Source: Streptomyces sp. DH37
Lineage (GTDB): Bacteria > Actinomycetota > Actinomycetes > Streptomycetales > Streptomycetaceae
Reading direction: 5' to 3'
NCBI RefSeq assembly: GCF_029813835.1
Contig: NZ_JARVKV010000004.1
Span: 62,001 to 126,000 of the forward strand
Length of the DNA: 64,000 nucleotides
The first letter of the stretch is position 1, and the number at the start of each line of letters is the position of its first letter. Shown here in pieces: positions 36,315-43,648 of the stretch. The position numbers were made by a program, and so were the translations under genes. The notes under the pieces were generated by a model. That model saw only the letters and a program-made list of their open reading frames with translations, ran no database searches and was not told the origin of the DNA.

Positions 36315-36700
36315 GGAGAGTGCTTCTGACCTGCAACGACGGGACTCGCCCAGGGTCCTGTCGGCTGCGTGGGAAGAAGCACTCTCCGGGTGAGGCGGCA
36401 CTGGCGCCGTGGCGCCGTGGCGCCGTGGCGCAAGCCGCGGACGGTGCACGACCCGGGCAAGGTCCTGCTGGACATCGCGCTCGCGACGGCTCCGGGCGGG
36501 GACTGCCCGGCCGATGTCGCCATGCTGCGGGCCGAGCCCCCTGTGTTCGGCCGGGTGGCGTCCGGCCCGACGGTCTCCCCCCTCGTCGACGTCCTTGCCG
36601 CAGCAGGGCCGGAGGCGATCACCGCGATTCGCACGGCACGATCCGAATGCGCCGGCGGGTCCGGGAGTGGGCCGGTGCGGACGGTCCGGCCGCCGAGAGC
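36315..36700 (+). mobile_element. IS1380-family transposase remnant (5' part only)
   Basis: The forward frame at about 36390-36660 reads VHDPGKVLLDIALATAPGGD, CPADVAMLRAEPPVFGRVAS and GPTVSPLVDVLAAAGPEAITAI. These are the N-terminal hallmarks of IS1380-type transposases. It covers only about a quarter of a normal transposase and lacks the DDE core. A perfect 13-bp inverted repeat (GGAGAGTGCTTCT, 36315-36327; complement at 36375-36387) lies at the left edge and may come from the element end. The right part runs into an Rhs remnant on the other strand. Confidence 0.65.
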
Positions 36701-37245
36701 AGCTCCGAGGACGGCGTTCTCGGCATCCTTCTCATCACCGCCGGCGATCACAGCGCCGAGAACCGCACCGGCGCCTCCCCATAAAGCTCCCGTCACAGCT
36801 CCTTCAGCCACACATCCAATGCCTGCTGTACCAGCGCAGGCAGCCCCGACAACAGCGGCAGTGCCAAGGCCGGCCACAGCACCTCCTATCGCACTTCCCC
36901 CATCTGGCCGGCTGAACAGCCCGGTGCGATCGGTGCAGTTGACGGGGTCACCGCTGGCGTGGAGGTAGGGGTTGGCCTCCTGGCCCGAGGGGTCGGGCCG
37001 GGTGAAGCGGGCCAGGTGGGGGTCGTAGTAGCGCGCCCCCATCTCGTACGGCCCCGTCGGGTCGAGGTAGGCGCCGGCGAAGCGGTAGGGCTGGGGCACC
37101 GCCTCGGTCGGGGTGAAGCGGGGCAGGCCGGTGGGCCCGTAGTCGTCGGTGTGGGTGCGCTGGCCGCTCGCGTCGACCAGCCCCATCACCGAGCCGAGCG
37201 CGTCGGTGAGGTAGTGGTGGCTCTTCCCCCGGTGGTCATGGAGTT
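36700..37245 (-). pseudogene. Rhs-repeat protein fragment (C-terminal core and hydrophobic tail)
   Basis: Reading from 37245 on the reverse strand gives SHHYLTDALGSVMGLVDASG, YRFAGAYLDPTGPYEMGARYYDPHLARFTRPDPSGQ and NPYLHASGDPVNCTDRTGLF, the end of the Rhs core before the variable toxin tip. A glycine-rich hydrophobic segment follows (GGAVAGLGTAAVVGAACAG onward), common in Rhs pre-toxin regions. After about 36700 the frame reads antisense through the IS1380 remnant, so the toxin is lost. The front of the Rhs gene is missing too: beyond 37245 the DNA belongs to a regulator on the other strand. Confidence 0.8.
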
Positions 37246-37254
37246 GAGGGTGCC

Positions 37255-37599
37255 CGCCGGTTCCTGGAGGAGCACCTGCTCCTGCGTCAAACGGGCGGCC
37301 CGGAGGTGACGCGCGAGCTGATCGGCCACGTGCTGGAGGTCGCGGAGCTGCGGAACGTGGAGGTGCAGGTCATGCCGCTGGTGCGGGAGGACCATGCGGA
37401 CCTGCACGGTCCCGTGCGACTTCTGGGAACCCCGGACAACAGGCGGTTCGGCCACTGCGAGGGCCAGGAGAGCGGCCAGTTCGTCTCCGACCCGAAGACC
37501 GTCAGCATTCTCCGGACGCGGTATGCCGGGATGCGTTCGCAGGCTCTCTCACTCGACGACTCCCTGGGCCTGTCGCAGCGGATGCGAGGAGCAGCATGA
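37255..37599 (+). pseudogene. Truncated XRE-DUF5753 regulator (C-terminal half)
   Basis: The forward frame from about 37258 reads FLEEHLLLRQTGGPEVTREL, then HVLEVAELRNVEVQVMPLVRED, and ends RYAGMRSQALSLDDSLGL at TGA 37597-37599. This is the second half of a DUF5753 domain. The helix-turn-helix and first half are absent because the Rhs fragment replaces them. GTG 37306 could in theory start a 97-aa peptide, but without DNA-binding part it is probably not functional. Confidence 0.8.
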
Positions 37600-37781
37600 G
37601 CAGCACGGAACTGTCCTGGTTCAAGAGCAGCCACAGCAGCGGCTCCGGTGATGACTGCGTCGAGGTCGCCTCCTGCCCCGGCACCGTCCATGTGCGCGAC
37701 TCCAAGGACAAGGACGGCCCGCGGCTCGCCGTCGCCCCGGAGGCGTGGAGCGACTTCCTCGCCCACGCCGCCCGGAGCTGA
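37596..37781 (+). CDS. DUF397 domain-containing protein
   Basis: This 61-aa DUF397 protein is intact: LSWFKSSHSSGSGDDCVEVA near residues 5-24, VHVRDSKDKDGPRLAV and WSDFLAHA. Its ATG overlaps the stop of the truncated DUF5753 fragment (ATGA). It is the second DUF397 gene in the window and, like the one at 10.4 kb, has lost an intact partner. A clean terminator with a T-run follows 15 bp later. Confidence 0.88.
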   Translation: MSSTELSWFKSSHSSGSGDDCVEVASCPGTVHVRDSKDKDGPRLAVAPEAWSDFLAHAARS

Positions 37782-37796
37782 CCGCTCACGCGGCCG

Positions 37797-37834
37797 AACG
37801 CCCCGCACCGGAACGCCTCCGGTGCGGGGCGTTT
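37797..37834 (+). terminator. Terminator after DUF397
   Basis: A perfect 16-bp stem (37797-37812 with 37818-37833) with a 5-nt loop ends in TTT. Its symmetry would also serve the convergent YjbR gene. Confidence 0.8.
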
Positions 37835-37863
37835 CGCCTGGGACGGGAGACGGCGGCGGGCCG

Positions 37864-38265
37864 TCAGTCGGCGTCGAGTTGGGCCACCAGCCGCTTGGGC
37901 GCGATGGTGCGGTAGCTCTCCTCGACCCAGTCGCACAGCAGCTCCGCGTCCGGCGCGCCCGGCTCGCCCAGCGGAATGGTCACCCAGCCCGCCCGGCCGA
38001 GCCCGTAGCCGGTGGGTACGGCGCCGGGGGCGGACATCGCGTGGGCGTGGGCCGCGGGGTCGGTGAGCTTGACGGTGACGGTGGGCGGGGAGTCCTCCTG
38101 CCCGGCGACGAGGTGGCCGAGGAACAGGAAGACGAAGATCTTCCGGTTGACCTTGACCACGGACTCCCCCCACGGAAAGTCCTCGTACGCGCCGGGCAGC
38201 TCCAGGGCGAACTCCCGCACCCGCTCCCGCCGCGCGTCGCCGCGTCTCTTCGCACGCTCGTCCAT
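37864..38265 (-). CDS. MmcQ/YjbR family protein
   Basis: The 133-aa protein matches the MmcQ/YjbR family: REFALELPGAYEDFPWGESVVKVNRKIFVFL at about residues 17-47, then SVKL-like TVTVKLTDPAAHAHAM, GYGLGRAGWVTIPLG and the C-terminal WVEESYRTIAPKRLVAQL. The fold is CyaY-like and is thought to bind DNA in some members, but the function is not settled. ATG 38265 follows a -10 box by 6 nt, so it may be leaderless. It is a single gene. Confidence 0.85.
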   Translation of the reverse strand: MDERAKRRGDARRERVREFALELPGAYEDFPWGESVVKVNRKIFVFLFLGHLVAGQEDSPPTVTVKLTDPAAHAHAMSAPGAVPTGYGLGRAGWVTIPLGEPGAPDAELLCDWVEESYRTIAPKRLVAQLDAD

Positions 38266-38271
38266 GCCCCC

Positions 38272-38277
38272 ACCGTA
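38272..38277 (-). promoter_or_regulatory. -10 box of the yjbR gene (leaderless)
   Basis: On the reverse strand TACGGT lies 6 nt before the ATG at 38265. No convincing -35 box is visible at 17-18 bp. Confidence 0.35.
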
Positions 38278-38336
38278 GGGTCGGGCACCGACAGAGGATT
38301 CCGTCCGCTTCCCCCTCTCACCCCAAGGAGGCAGGA

Positions 38337-39545
38337 GTGTCCCCGAACGAGCGCGAGCACGGCCGCGAGCGCGAGCACGACCTGGTGCTGTTCGGCGCGA
38401 CCGGTTTCACCGGCGGGCTGACGGCCGAGTACCTGGCGGCCCACGCCCCCGACGGGTGCCGCTGGGCGCTGGCCGGGCGCAACCGCGACAAGCTGCTGCG
38501 GCTGCGCGAGCGGCTGGCGGAGACCAACGCGGCCTGCGCCGACCTGCCGCTGCTGCACGCCGACGTCACCGACCCCGGCTCGCTGCGCGCGGTGGCCGGG
38601 AGCACCCGGGTGGTCGCCACCACCGTCGGCCCGTACGTCGAGCACGGCGAGCCGCTGGTGGCGGCGTGCGCCGAGGCCGGGACGGACTACGCGGACCTGA
38701 CCGGCGAGCCGGAGTTCGTCGACATGACCTACCTGCGCCACCACGACCGGGCCCGCCGCACCGGGGCGCGGCTGGTGCACGCCTGCGGCTTCGACTCGGT
38801 GCCGCACGACCTGGGCGTGCTGTACACCGTCGAGCGGCTGCCCGAGGGGGTGCCGCTGCGGATCGACGGGTACGTCCGCGCGCGGGGCGCCTTCTCCGGG
38901 GGGACGTTCGCCTCCGCGCTGACCGCCTTCTCCCGCGGCCGGCAGACGCAGGCCGCGGCGCGGGAGCGGCGGCGCGTCGAACCCCGTCCGGCCGGGCGCC
39001 GGATCAGCGCCCCGCTGGACCGGCCGCGCCGCAGCGGCAAGGCGGGGGCGTGGGCGGTGCCGCTGCCCACGATCGATCCGCGGATCGTGGCCCGGTCGGC
39101 CGCCGCGCTGGAGCGCTACGGCCCCGACTTCCGCTACCGCCACTACGCCGCCGTGCGCCGGCTGCCCGTGGCCGTGGGCGGCATCGCGGGGGTGGGGGCG
39201 CTCTTCGCCGCCGCCCAGCTTCCGGCGGCGCGCCGGGCGCTGTCGGCGCGGCTGGCGCCGGGTGACGGGCCGAGCCCGCGGAAGCGCGCGAAGAGCTGGT
39301 TCACGGTCCGCTTCTTCGGGGAGGGCGGCGGGCGCCGGGTGGTGACGGAGGTGTCCGGGGGCGACCCGGGATACGACGAGACGGCGAAGATGCTGGCGGA
39401 GTCGGCGCTCTGCCTGGCACTGGACGACCTTCCCAGGACGTCGGGCCAGGTCACCACGGCGGTGGCGATGGGGGACGCGCTGATCGGCCGCCTGGTGCGG
39501 GCCGGGATGGGCTTCCGGGTCGTCTCCTCCTCGGAACGCCGCTGA
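38337..39545 (+). CDS. Saccharopine dehydrogenase-like / trans-acting enoyl reductase family protein
   Basis: The 402-aa protein begins with a charged leader and then a Rossmann NAD(P)-binding motif, HDLVLFGATGFTGGLTAEYLA, near residues 14-34. Further family text is RWALAGRNRDKL, AVAGSTRVVATTVGPYVEHGEPLVAACAEAG, DYADLTGEPEFV and HACGFDSVPHDLG. This is typical of the saccharopine-dehydrogenase-like group that includes mycobacterial trans-acting enoyl reductases. A hydrophobic stretch around residues 275-300 may attach it to the membrane. The substrate is unknown. The GTG start has AAGGAGG 5-6 nt upstream. Confidence 0.85.
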   Translation: MSPNEREHGREREHDLVLFGATGFTGGLTAEYLAAHAPDGCRWALAGRNRDKLLRLRERLAETNAACADLPLLHADVTDPGSLRAVAGSTRVVATTVGPYVEHGEPLVAACAEAGTDYADLTGEPEFVDMTYLRHHDRARRTGARLVHACGFDSVPHDLGVLYTVERLPEGVPLRIDGYVRARGAFSGGTFASALTAFSRGRQTQAAARERRRVEPRPAGRRISAPLDRPRRSGKAGAWAVPLPTIDPRIVARSAAALERYGPDFRYRHYAAVRRLPVAVGGIAGVGALFAAAQLPAARRALSARLAPGDGPSPRKRAKSWFTVRFFGEGGGRRVVTEVSGGDPGYDETAKMLAESALCLALDDLPRTSGQVTTAVAMGDALIGRLVRAGMGFRVVSSSERR

Positions 39546-39575
39546 GCGTTCCGGGCGGGGGCGGTTGGCGGCCGG

Positions 39576-39731
39576 TCAGCCGCCCGTCACCCAGGAGGCT
39601 ATGACGCAGAGCATGGCTATGACCCAGCCCAGGGCGAGCGCGCCCGCCAGGGCGAAGGCCACGGCGGGACCGCGTCCGAGGTCGGAGGCCAGGGTGGGGG
39701 CCAGTTCGCCGGTTCCGTGCGTGTTCTCCAT
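39576..39731 (-). CDS. Small single-span membrane protein (51 aa)
   Basis: The frame is open from 39779, but the ATG at 39731 has GGAG 6 nt upstream and gives a compact 51-aa protein. It has a polar N-terminus (MENTHGTGELAPTLASDLGR) and one transmembrane helix (AVAFALAGALALGWVIAMLC). I recognise no family. ATG 39743 is an alternative start. It is convergent with the enoyl reductase-like gene. Confidence 0.5.
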   Translation of the reverse strand: MENTHGTGELAPTLASDLGRGPAVAFALAGALALGWVIAMLCVIASWVTGG

Positions 39732-39878
39732 GATCCGCTCCATGCCCTCAGGGTGCCGTTCTCGGCGGCGTCCAAACATCCGTACGCGTACTCAGACGCG
39801 TTGGCGATCAAGCTAGTAGGGGGTACTGACAACGGGATTCCCGGGCGGACGGCCGGGACGGCAGGGCACCATGCGTGC

Positions 39879-41267
39879 ATGGAGCAACGGTCTTCGGCCC
39901 GGCTGTGGGCCGCACTGGGCGGCGATCCCGGTCTGCCCGGGCACGTACGGTTCGTTCCCCGCGTCCCCTCCGGCGGGGCGGGCGGTGTGCTGCCCGCGCG
40001 GCTGCCGGTGCGGGAGCTGGCGCGCTCCACGGTGGCGGTGTGCGCGCTGGCGGCGGCCGAGTTCGCGGCCCGCCGCGCGGGGACGGCCGTGCCGGAGGTG
40101 CGGGTGGACGACGGGGCGGTGGCCACGGCCTTCGTCAGCGAGCGCCACCTGCGGGTCGACGGGCGCGCGCCGACCACGTTCGCGCCGCTGTCCCGGTTCT
40201 GGCGCACCGACGGCGGATGGCTGCGCACCCACGCCAACTACCCCCACCACCGCGCCCGGCTGCTGTCCGCCCTGGGCCTCCCCGACGGCGGAGCGACGGT
40301 GGAGGCGGTCGCCGCCGAACTCGCCCGCCGCCGCGCCGAGGACGTCGAGGAGCTGGTGTACGCGGCGGGCGGCCTGGCCGTCGCCGTCCGCTCCCCGCGG
40401 CAGTGGTCGGCCCACCCCCAGGGCGTGGCCGTGGCCCGGCTTCCGCTGGTGGGGATGGAGCCGCTGGACGGCGCACCCGCCCCGCCGATGCCGTCCTCGG
40501 GCCCGCGCGTGCTGGACCTCACCCGCGTCATCGCCGGTCCCGTGGCCACCCGCACGCTCGCCCTGCTGGGCGCCGACGTGCTGCGGATCGACTCGCCGCA
40601 CCTGCCCGAGAGCGCGGACGCCCACGCCGACACCGGGTTCGGCAAGCGGTCGGCACTGCTGGACCTCGCCTCCCGCTCCGGCCGCGCCTCCTTCGAGGAA
40701 CTGCTGGCGAAGGCCCATGTGGTGGTCACCGGCTACCGCCCCGGCGCGCTGGCCCGCTTCGGACTGTCGGCCGGGGAACTGGCCGAGCGGCGGCCGGGCC
40801 TGGTGGTGGCGGAGCTGAGCGCCTGGGGCGGTCCCGGGGCCGGGCCGTGGGGCGGCAGGCGGGGGTTCGACAGCCTGGTGCAGGCGGCGAGCGGCATCGC
40901 CGTGACCGAGGGCGGGGCGGACGGCCGGCCGGGAGTGCTGCCCGCCCAGGCCCTGGACCACGGCACGGGCTACCTGCTGGCCGCCGCGGTGCTGCGCTCG
41001 CTCACCGACCAGCGGGGCGGCGGGGGGTCGCGGCACGTACGCCTGGCGCTGGCGCGGACCGCGCACTGGCTGCTGCACGAGCTGGAGGAGTCCGGGGAAC
41101 CGGAGGAGACGCGGAAGCCCTACGACCCGGCCGACTGGCTCGCCGAGACCGACGGCCCGCTGGGGCGCCTGCGCCACGCCGTCTCCCCGGTGGCGTACGG
41201 CGGCGGCCCGCAGGGGTGGGCCCGGCCGCCGGGGCGGCCGGGAGCGGACGGGCCCGGCTGGGTGTGA
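39879..41267 (+). CDS. CoA transferase (CaiB/BaiF family)
   Basis: The 462-aa protein has a CaiB-type core starting near residue 205 (VLDLTRVIAGPVATRTLALLGADVLRID), with VVTGYRPGALARFGLS and a late GFDSLVQAASGIAVTEGG. The first 200 residues form an additional poorly conserved CaiB-like lobe (ARSTVAVCALAAAEFAARR, FWRTDGGWLRTHANYPHHRARLLSALGL). The catalytic Asp of formyl-CoA transferase types is not clearly identifiable to me, so the activity is uncertain. ATG 39879 is used because upstream codons read as promoter DNA. No operon partner is evident. Confidence 0.8.
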   Translation: MEQRSSARLWAALGGDPGLPGHVRFVPRVPSGGAGGVLPARLPVRELARSTVAVCALAAAEFAARRAGTAVPEVRVDDGAVATAFVSERHLRVDGRAPTTFAPLSRFWRTDGGWLRTHANYPHHRARLLSALGLPDGGATVEAVAAELARRRAEDVEELVYAAGGLAVAVRSPRQWSAHPQGVAVARLPLVGMEPLDGAPAPPMPSSGPRVLDLTRVIAGPVATRTLALLGADVLRIDSPHLPESADAHADTGFGKRSALLDLASRSGRASFEELLAKAHVVVTGYRPGALARFGLSAGELAERRPGLVVAELSAWGGPGAGPWGGRRGFDSLVQAASGIAVTEGGADGRPGVLPAQALDHGTGYLLAAAVLRSLTDQRGGGGSRHVRLALARTAHWLLHELEESGEPEETRKPYDPADWLAETDGPLGRLRHAVSPVAYGGGPQGWARPPGRPGADGPGWV

Positions 41268-41279
41268 GGGCGGGGCGGG

Positions 41280-41945
41280 TCAGTCGTCCTCGCCGCCCGG
41301 CCGCCCGCCGTGGCCGTGACCGTGACCGCGCTCGCGTTCCAGCCGCTTGCGCTCCGTGCGCTGCCGCTTGCGTTCCACCCCGACGCCGCCCCAGAAGGCG
41401 AAGCCGCTGACCACCACCCGGGGCGCGCCGGGCTCGCCCCGGCCCGCGGCCCGGTGGTCGAAGCCGCCCATGACGCCGATGCCGCGCACGTCGACCTCGG
41501 CCTCGTCCGGAACGACCACGTGGATGCCGCCCATGATCGCGAAGCAGCGGATCTCCACCTCGCGGTCCTCGAAGTACGCCTCGCGCAGGTCGATCTCCCC
41601 GCCGCCCCAGAAGGCGAAGCCGGTGAAGCGGCGGGGAGCGGTCCACGTCCCCTTGCGCACGAAGCCGCCCATGACCGCCACTCCGCTGCGGGAGGTGGCG
41701 CTGCCGCCGAAGCGGCCGGCCCAGCCGCGGCGGCCCTCCGCGGGCTCGGCCGCCGCGGCGGCCTGGGGCAGGTCCCTGACCAGCGGCGCCAACTCGCCCT
41801 GGGTGCGGGCGGCGTAGGCGGAGTCCAGCCGCTCCTGGAACTCCTCCATGTCGAGGCGCCCCTCGGCCATCGCCTCGCGCAGCACCTCGGCCACGCGCTC
41901 CCGGTCGGCGTCGGAGGCCCTCATCTCGGGCAGATCTTCGGTCAT
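41280..41945 (-). CDS. DUF1707 and LiaF-like C-terminal domain protein
   Basis: The 221-aa protein starts with a DUF1707 SHOCT-like domain (MRASDADRERVAEVLREAMAEGRLDMEEF and ERLDSAYAARTQGELAPL). It continues with a beta-helical part of the cell-wall-antibiotic-response type: SGVAVMGGFVRKG, FTGFAFWGGGEIDLREA, EIRCFAIMGGIHVVVPDE, VDVRGIGVMGGFDHR, and a histidine/glycine-rich C-terminus. LiaF-like domains sense cell-envelope stress in other Gram-positives. There is no membrane segment. A -10 box 6 nt before the ATG suggests a leaderless transcript. Confidence 0.85.
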   Translation of the reverse strand: MTEDLPEMRASDADRERVAEVLREAMAEGRLDMEEFQERLDSAYAARTQGELAPLVRDLPQAAAAAEPAEGRRGWAGRFGGSATSRSGVAVMGGFVRKGTWTAPRRFTGFAFWGGGEIDLREAYFEDREVEIRCFAIMGGIHVVVPDEAEVDVRGIGVMGGFDHRAAGRGEPGAPRVVVSGFAFWGGVGVERKRQRTERKRLERERGHGHGHGGRPGGEDD

Positions 41946-41951
41946 GGCGGC

Positions 41952-41957
41952 AGGCTA
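41952..41957 (-). promoter_or_regulatory. -10 box of the DUF1707 gene
   Basis: On the reverse strand TAGCCT lies 6 nt before ATG 41945. The upstream part of the promoter falls inside the 41-bp repeat. Confidence 0.4.
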
Positions 41958-41997
41958 CCGGCCGGGCCCGCTCCGGGTCCGACCGGAGCGGGCCGGA
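41957..41997. repeat. 41-bp direct repeat, copy A (hairpin)
   Basis: The 41 bp are identical to 43596-43636. The repeat contains a 12-bp perfect stem (41965-41976 with 41983-41994) with a GTCCGA loop. Copy A sits in the promoter region of the DUF1707 gene; copy B sits after the glyA stop. The two copies enclose the IS256/Rhs-like remnants. Confidence 0.85.
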
Positions 41998-42119
41998 CCG
42001 GTCGGGCCGATCGGCCGGCCAGGCGGCCCGATCCCCGAGCCCCGGCGGGTACCGGGCCCCGGAGGGTGCGCCGGCCGCGGCGGCGGCCGTCCACCGGCGC
42101 CGGCCCGGGAAGGAACGCC

Positions 42120-42150
42120 GAAGGCGCCACCGGCGTTCGGTGGCGCCTTC
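42120..42150 (-). terminator. Terminator after the small membrane ORF
   Basis: A 13-bp perfect stem (42120-42132 with 42138-42150) with a 5-nt loop lies 25 bp beyond the stop of the small membrane frame on the reverse strand. Confidence 0.7.
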
Positions 42151-42174
42151 CGCGTCGTCGGGCAGGGGCCGGGT

Positions 42175-42341
42175 CTACCTCTTCCCGACCCGGGCGAGGA
42201 CCGCCGTGACGATCACACCTGCTGCCAGCCCCGAGAGGATCCAGGGAAGGCTCGGGCGCCGGTCGTTGAGGTGGTACCGATGTAGGCGAGGACCACCACG
42301 TGGAGAAGGACGACGATCCCCCAGTACTGCCTTTTCAGCAT
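42175..42341 (-). pseudogene. Small two-helix membrane protein with a frameshift
   Basis: From ATG 42341 the frame reads MLKRQYWGIVVLLHVVVLAYIG, one hydrophobic helix. After about 42277 the sensible sequence continues in the next frame as YHLNDRRPSLPWILSGLAAG, then VIVTAVLARVGKR and a stop at 42175. One missing base would restore a 55-codon two-helix protein followed by a good terminator. It may be an immunity-type or other small membrane protein beside an Rhs-like remnant; I recognise no family. Confidence 0.4.
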
Positions 42342-42344
42342 CAG

Positions 42345-42641
42345 CCTTCCCTTCGGCCACCTGAACTTCGGTTTGCGGCGCGCGTTCGTGCAGCGCGCCT
42401 TCCACAGCGGCGTGTACCGCTTGTATCCCGGTCCGTGGACCGCACCGTAGAAGCTGACGGTCATCGCGAACCGCTCCTCGTAACCGCAGGTGAGGATCTT
42501 GAAGGCACAGACCTGCGCCATACCCGACGCGCCCCACTGGTGGTACGTCCTGGAACGGGCGTTGCGAGCGGCATCCGTGGGCGTTGCAGCTCCCACCGGG
42601 CACGGGTCGGCGCTGAGGAACCGTCCCGTGGCGGGCGAGTG
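42345..42641 (-). pseudogene. Rhs-like remnant
   Basis: Directly after the IS256 remnant the reverse frame reads HSPATGRFLSADPCPVGAAT, resembling the end of an Rhs core. It continues with VCAFKILTCGYEERFAMTVS and YGAVHGPGYKRYTPLWKARC and a basic end. The later part could be a toxin tip but matches nothing I know. The assignment rests on a short motif and is tentative. Confidence 0.35.
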
Positions 42642-43326
42642 GGGACGGACCGCGCAGGTCCGCACGACCGTGCGGGGCCAGACGCTCTCCACCGCGTCGG
42701 GCGGGCCCTCCGGGCCGTCGCGGACGAACAGGAGGACATCGTCCACGCCTCGGTTCCTGGTCTCGATGAGGAGATGCGGTCAGTGTCCGGCGCCTTCGCC
42801 GCCGTCGCCGGCCCGCAGCCCGAGGATCTCCCACCGGGCCTCGATCGTGACCGCCGGGGCCACGCGGATCGGCCGGTTGGCCACCGCGCCGTCACGGATC
42901 TCCACATGGACGGCGTCGGTGGAGACCACCGGGCAGGCCGGATCGGAGAGGCCGGTTCCGCCGCTCGGCCGTGCCGTCCGTGGCCTTGCCGGTGATCGTG
43001 GGGATCGTCTGGCGGGAGACATCGGCCCCGCAGACCTCGGCGAGGTGGGCCCGGACCTCGCCGGTCGCCAGGCCCTTCGCGGACGGGGGGGGGACCACTG
43101 CCTCGTCCACACCGGACGGGCGCTTCCGCCGCTTGCGCACGACCTTCGCTTCGAAGATGCCCTCCCGGTCGCGGGGCACGACCGTCTCCACCGGACCGGC
43201 CCCGGTCGGCACGGTCGTCTCGCCGCGCTTCCCGTTGCGGGAATCGCCGCCGTTCCTCCCGGCCGCGTCGTGCTTGTCACAGCCGAGGCGGTCGGTGATC
43301 TCGCCCTTCAGCGGGGACTCCGGCAA
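42642..43326 (-). mobile_element. IS256-family transposase remnant
   Basis: The reverse frame from 43326 reads MPESPLKGEITDRLGCDKHD, AGRNGGDSRNGKRGETTV, GPVETVVPRDREGIFEAKVVRKR, KGLATGEVRAHLAEVCGADVSRQTI, all IS256 text. Near 42955 the frame shifts; homology resumes as CPVVSTDAVHVEIRDG (first catalytic Asp) and AVANRPIRVAPAVTI. A TGA at about 42780 stands where IS256 has Trp. The same frame then goes on with DDVLLFVRDGPEGPPDAVES (second Asp) and stops matching at about 42642. Ends and the last third are missing, so it is dead. Confidence 0.82.
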
Positions 43327-43595
43327 CCGCCTGGCCCGCTGCTGGGGGTCTCCCCCGTGGGGACGGTCCGCCCTCGCCCGTCGGTTGTCGAGGCCTTCAG
43401 GGGTTCACGACCGTGCTCGCCCTGCGGGCGGCCGGGCGCACCGGACCGGGTCGGTGTTCGCACCGCGGGTGCGCCACCCGTTCTTCCGTGGTGGCCGGGA
43501 CTCGCCGTGGTGAGCGGCGCGGGCGGCTGGAGGCGCCATGCGTGGCCGGCCGTCTTCCGCCTTCCACGACGCGCCGGGCCGCGCCGGGCGAGGCC

Positions 43596-43636
43596 ACCGG
43601 CCGGGCCCGCTCCGGGTCCGACCGGAGCGGGCCGGA
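43596..43636. repeat. 41-bp direct repeat, copy B; probable glyA terminator
   Basis: Identical to 41957-41997. The hairpin (43604-43615 with 43622-43633, loop GTCCGA) lies 13 bp after the glyA stop and can act as its terminator. The stretch 43327-43595 between the IS256 remnant and this repeat shows no gene. Confidence 0.85.
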
Positions 43637-43648
43637 GCGGCCGGGCGG

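Noticed and set aside
36305..37189. 294-codon intact Rhs-like protein
   Set aside because: Only the first half reads as Rhs. From about 36700 it is antisense to an IS1380 remnant, so it is a fragment rather than a full toxin.
42213..42746. 177-codon hypothetical protein
   Set aside because: Its start is IS256 transposase sequence, its middle an Rhs-like piece and its end a membrane peptide in the wrong frame, so it is a chance read-through of remnants.
41946..43648. Intact transposon with terminal inverted repeats
   Set aside because: The flanking 41-bp repeats are direct, not inverted, and the transposase has a frameshift, a stop codon and missing ends.
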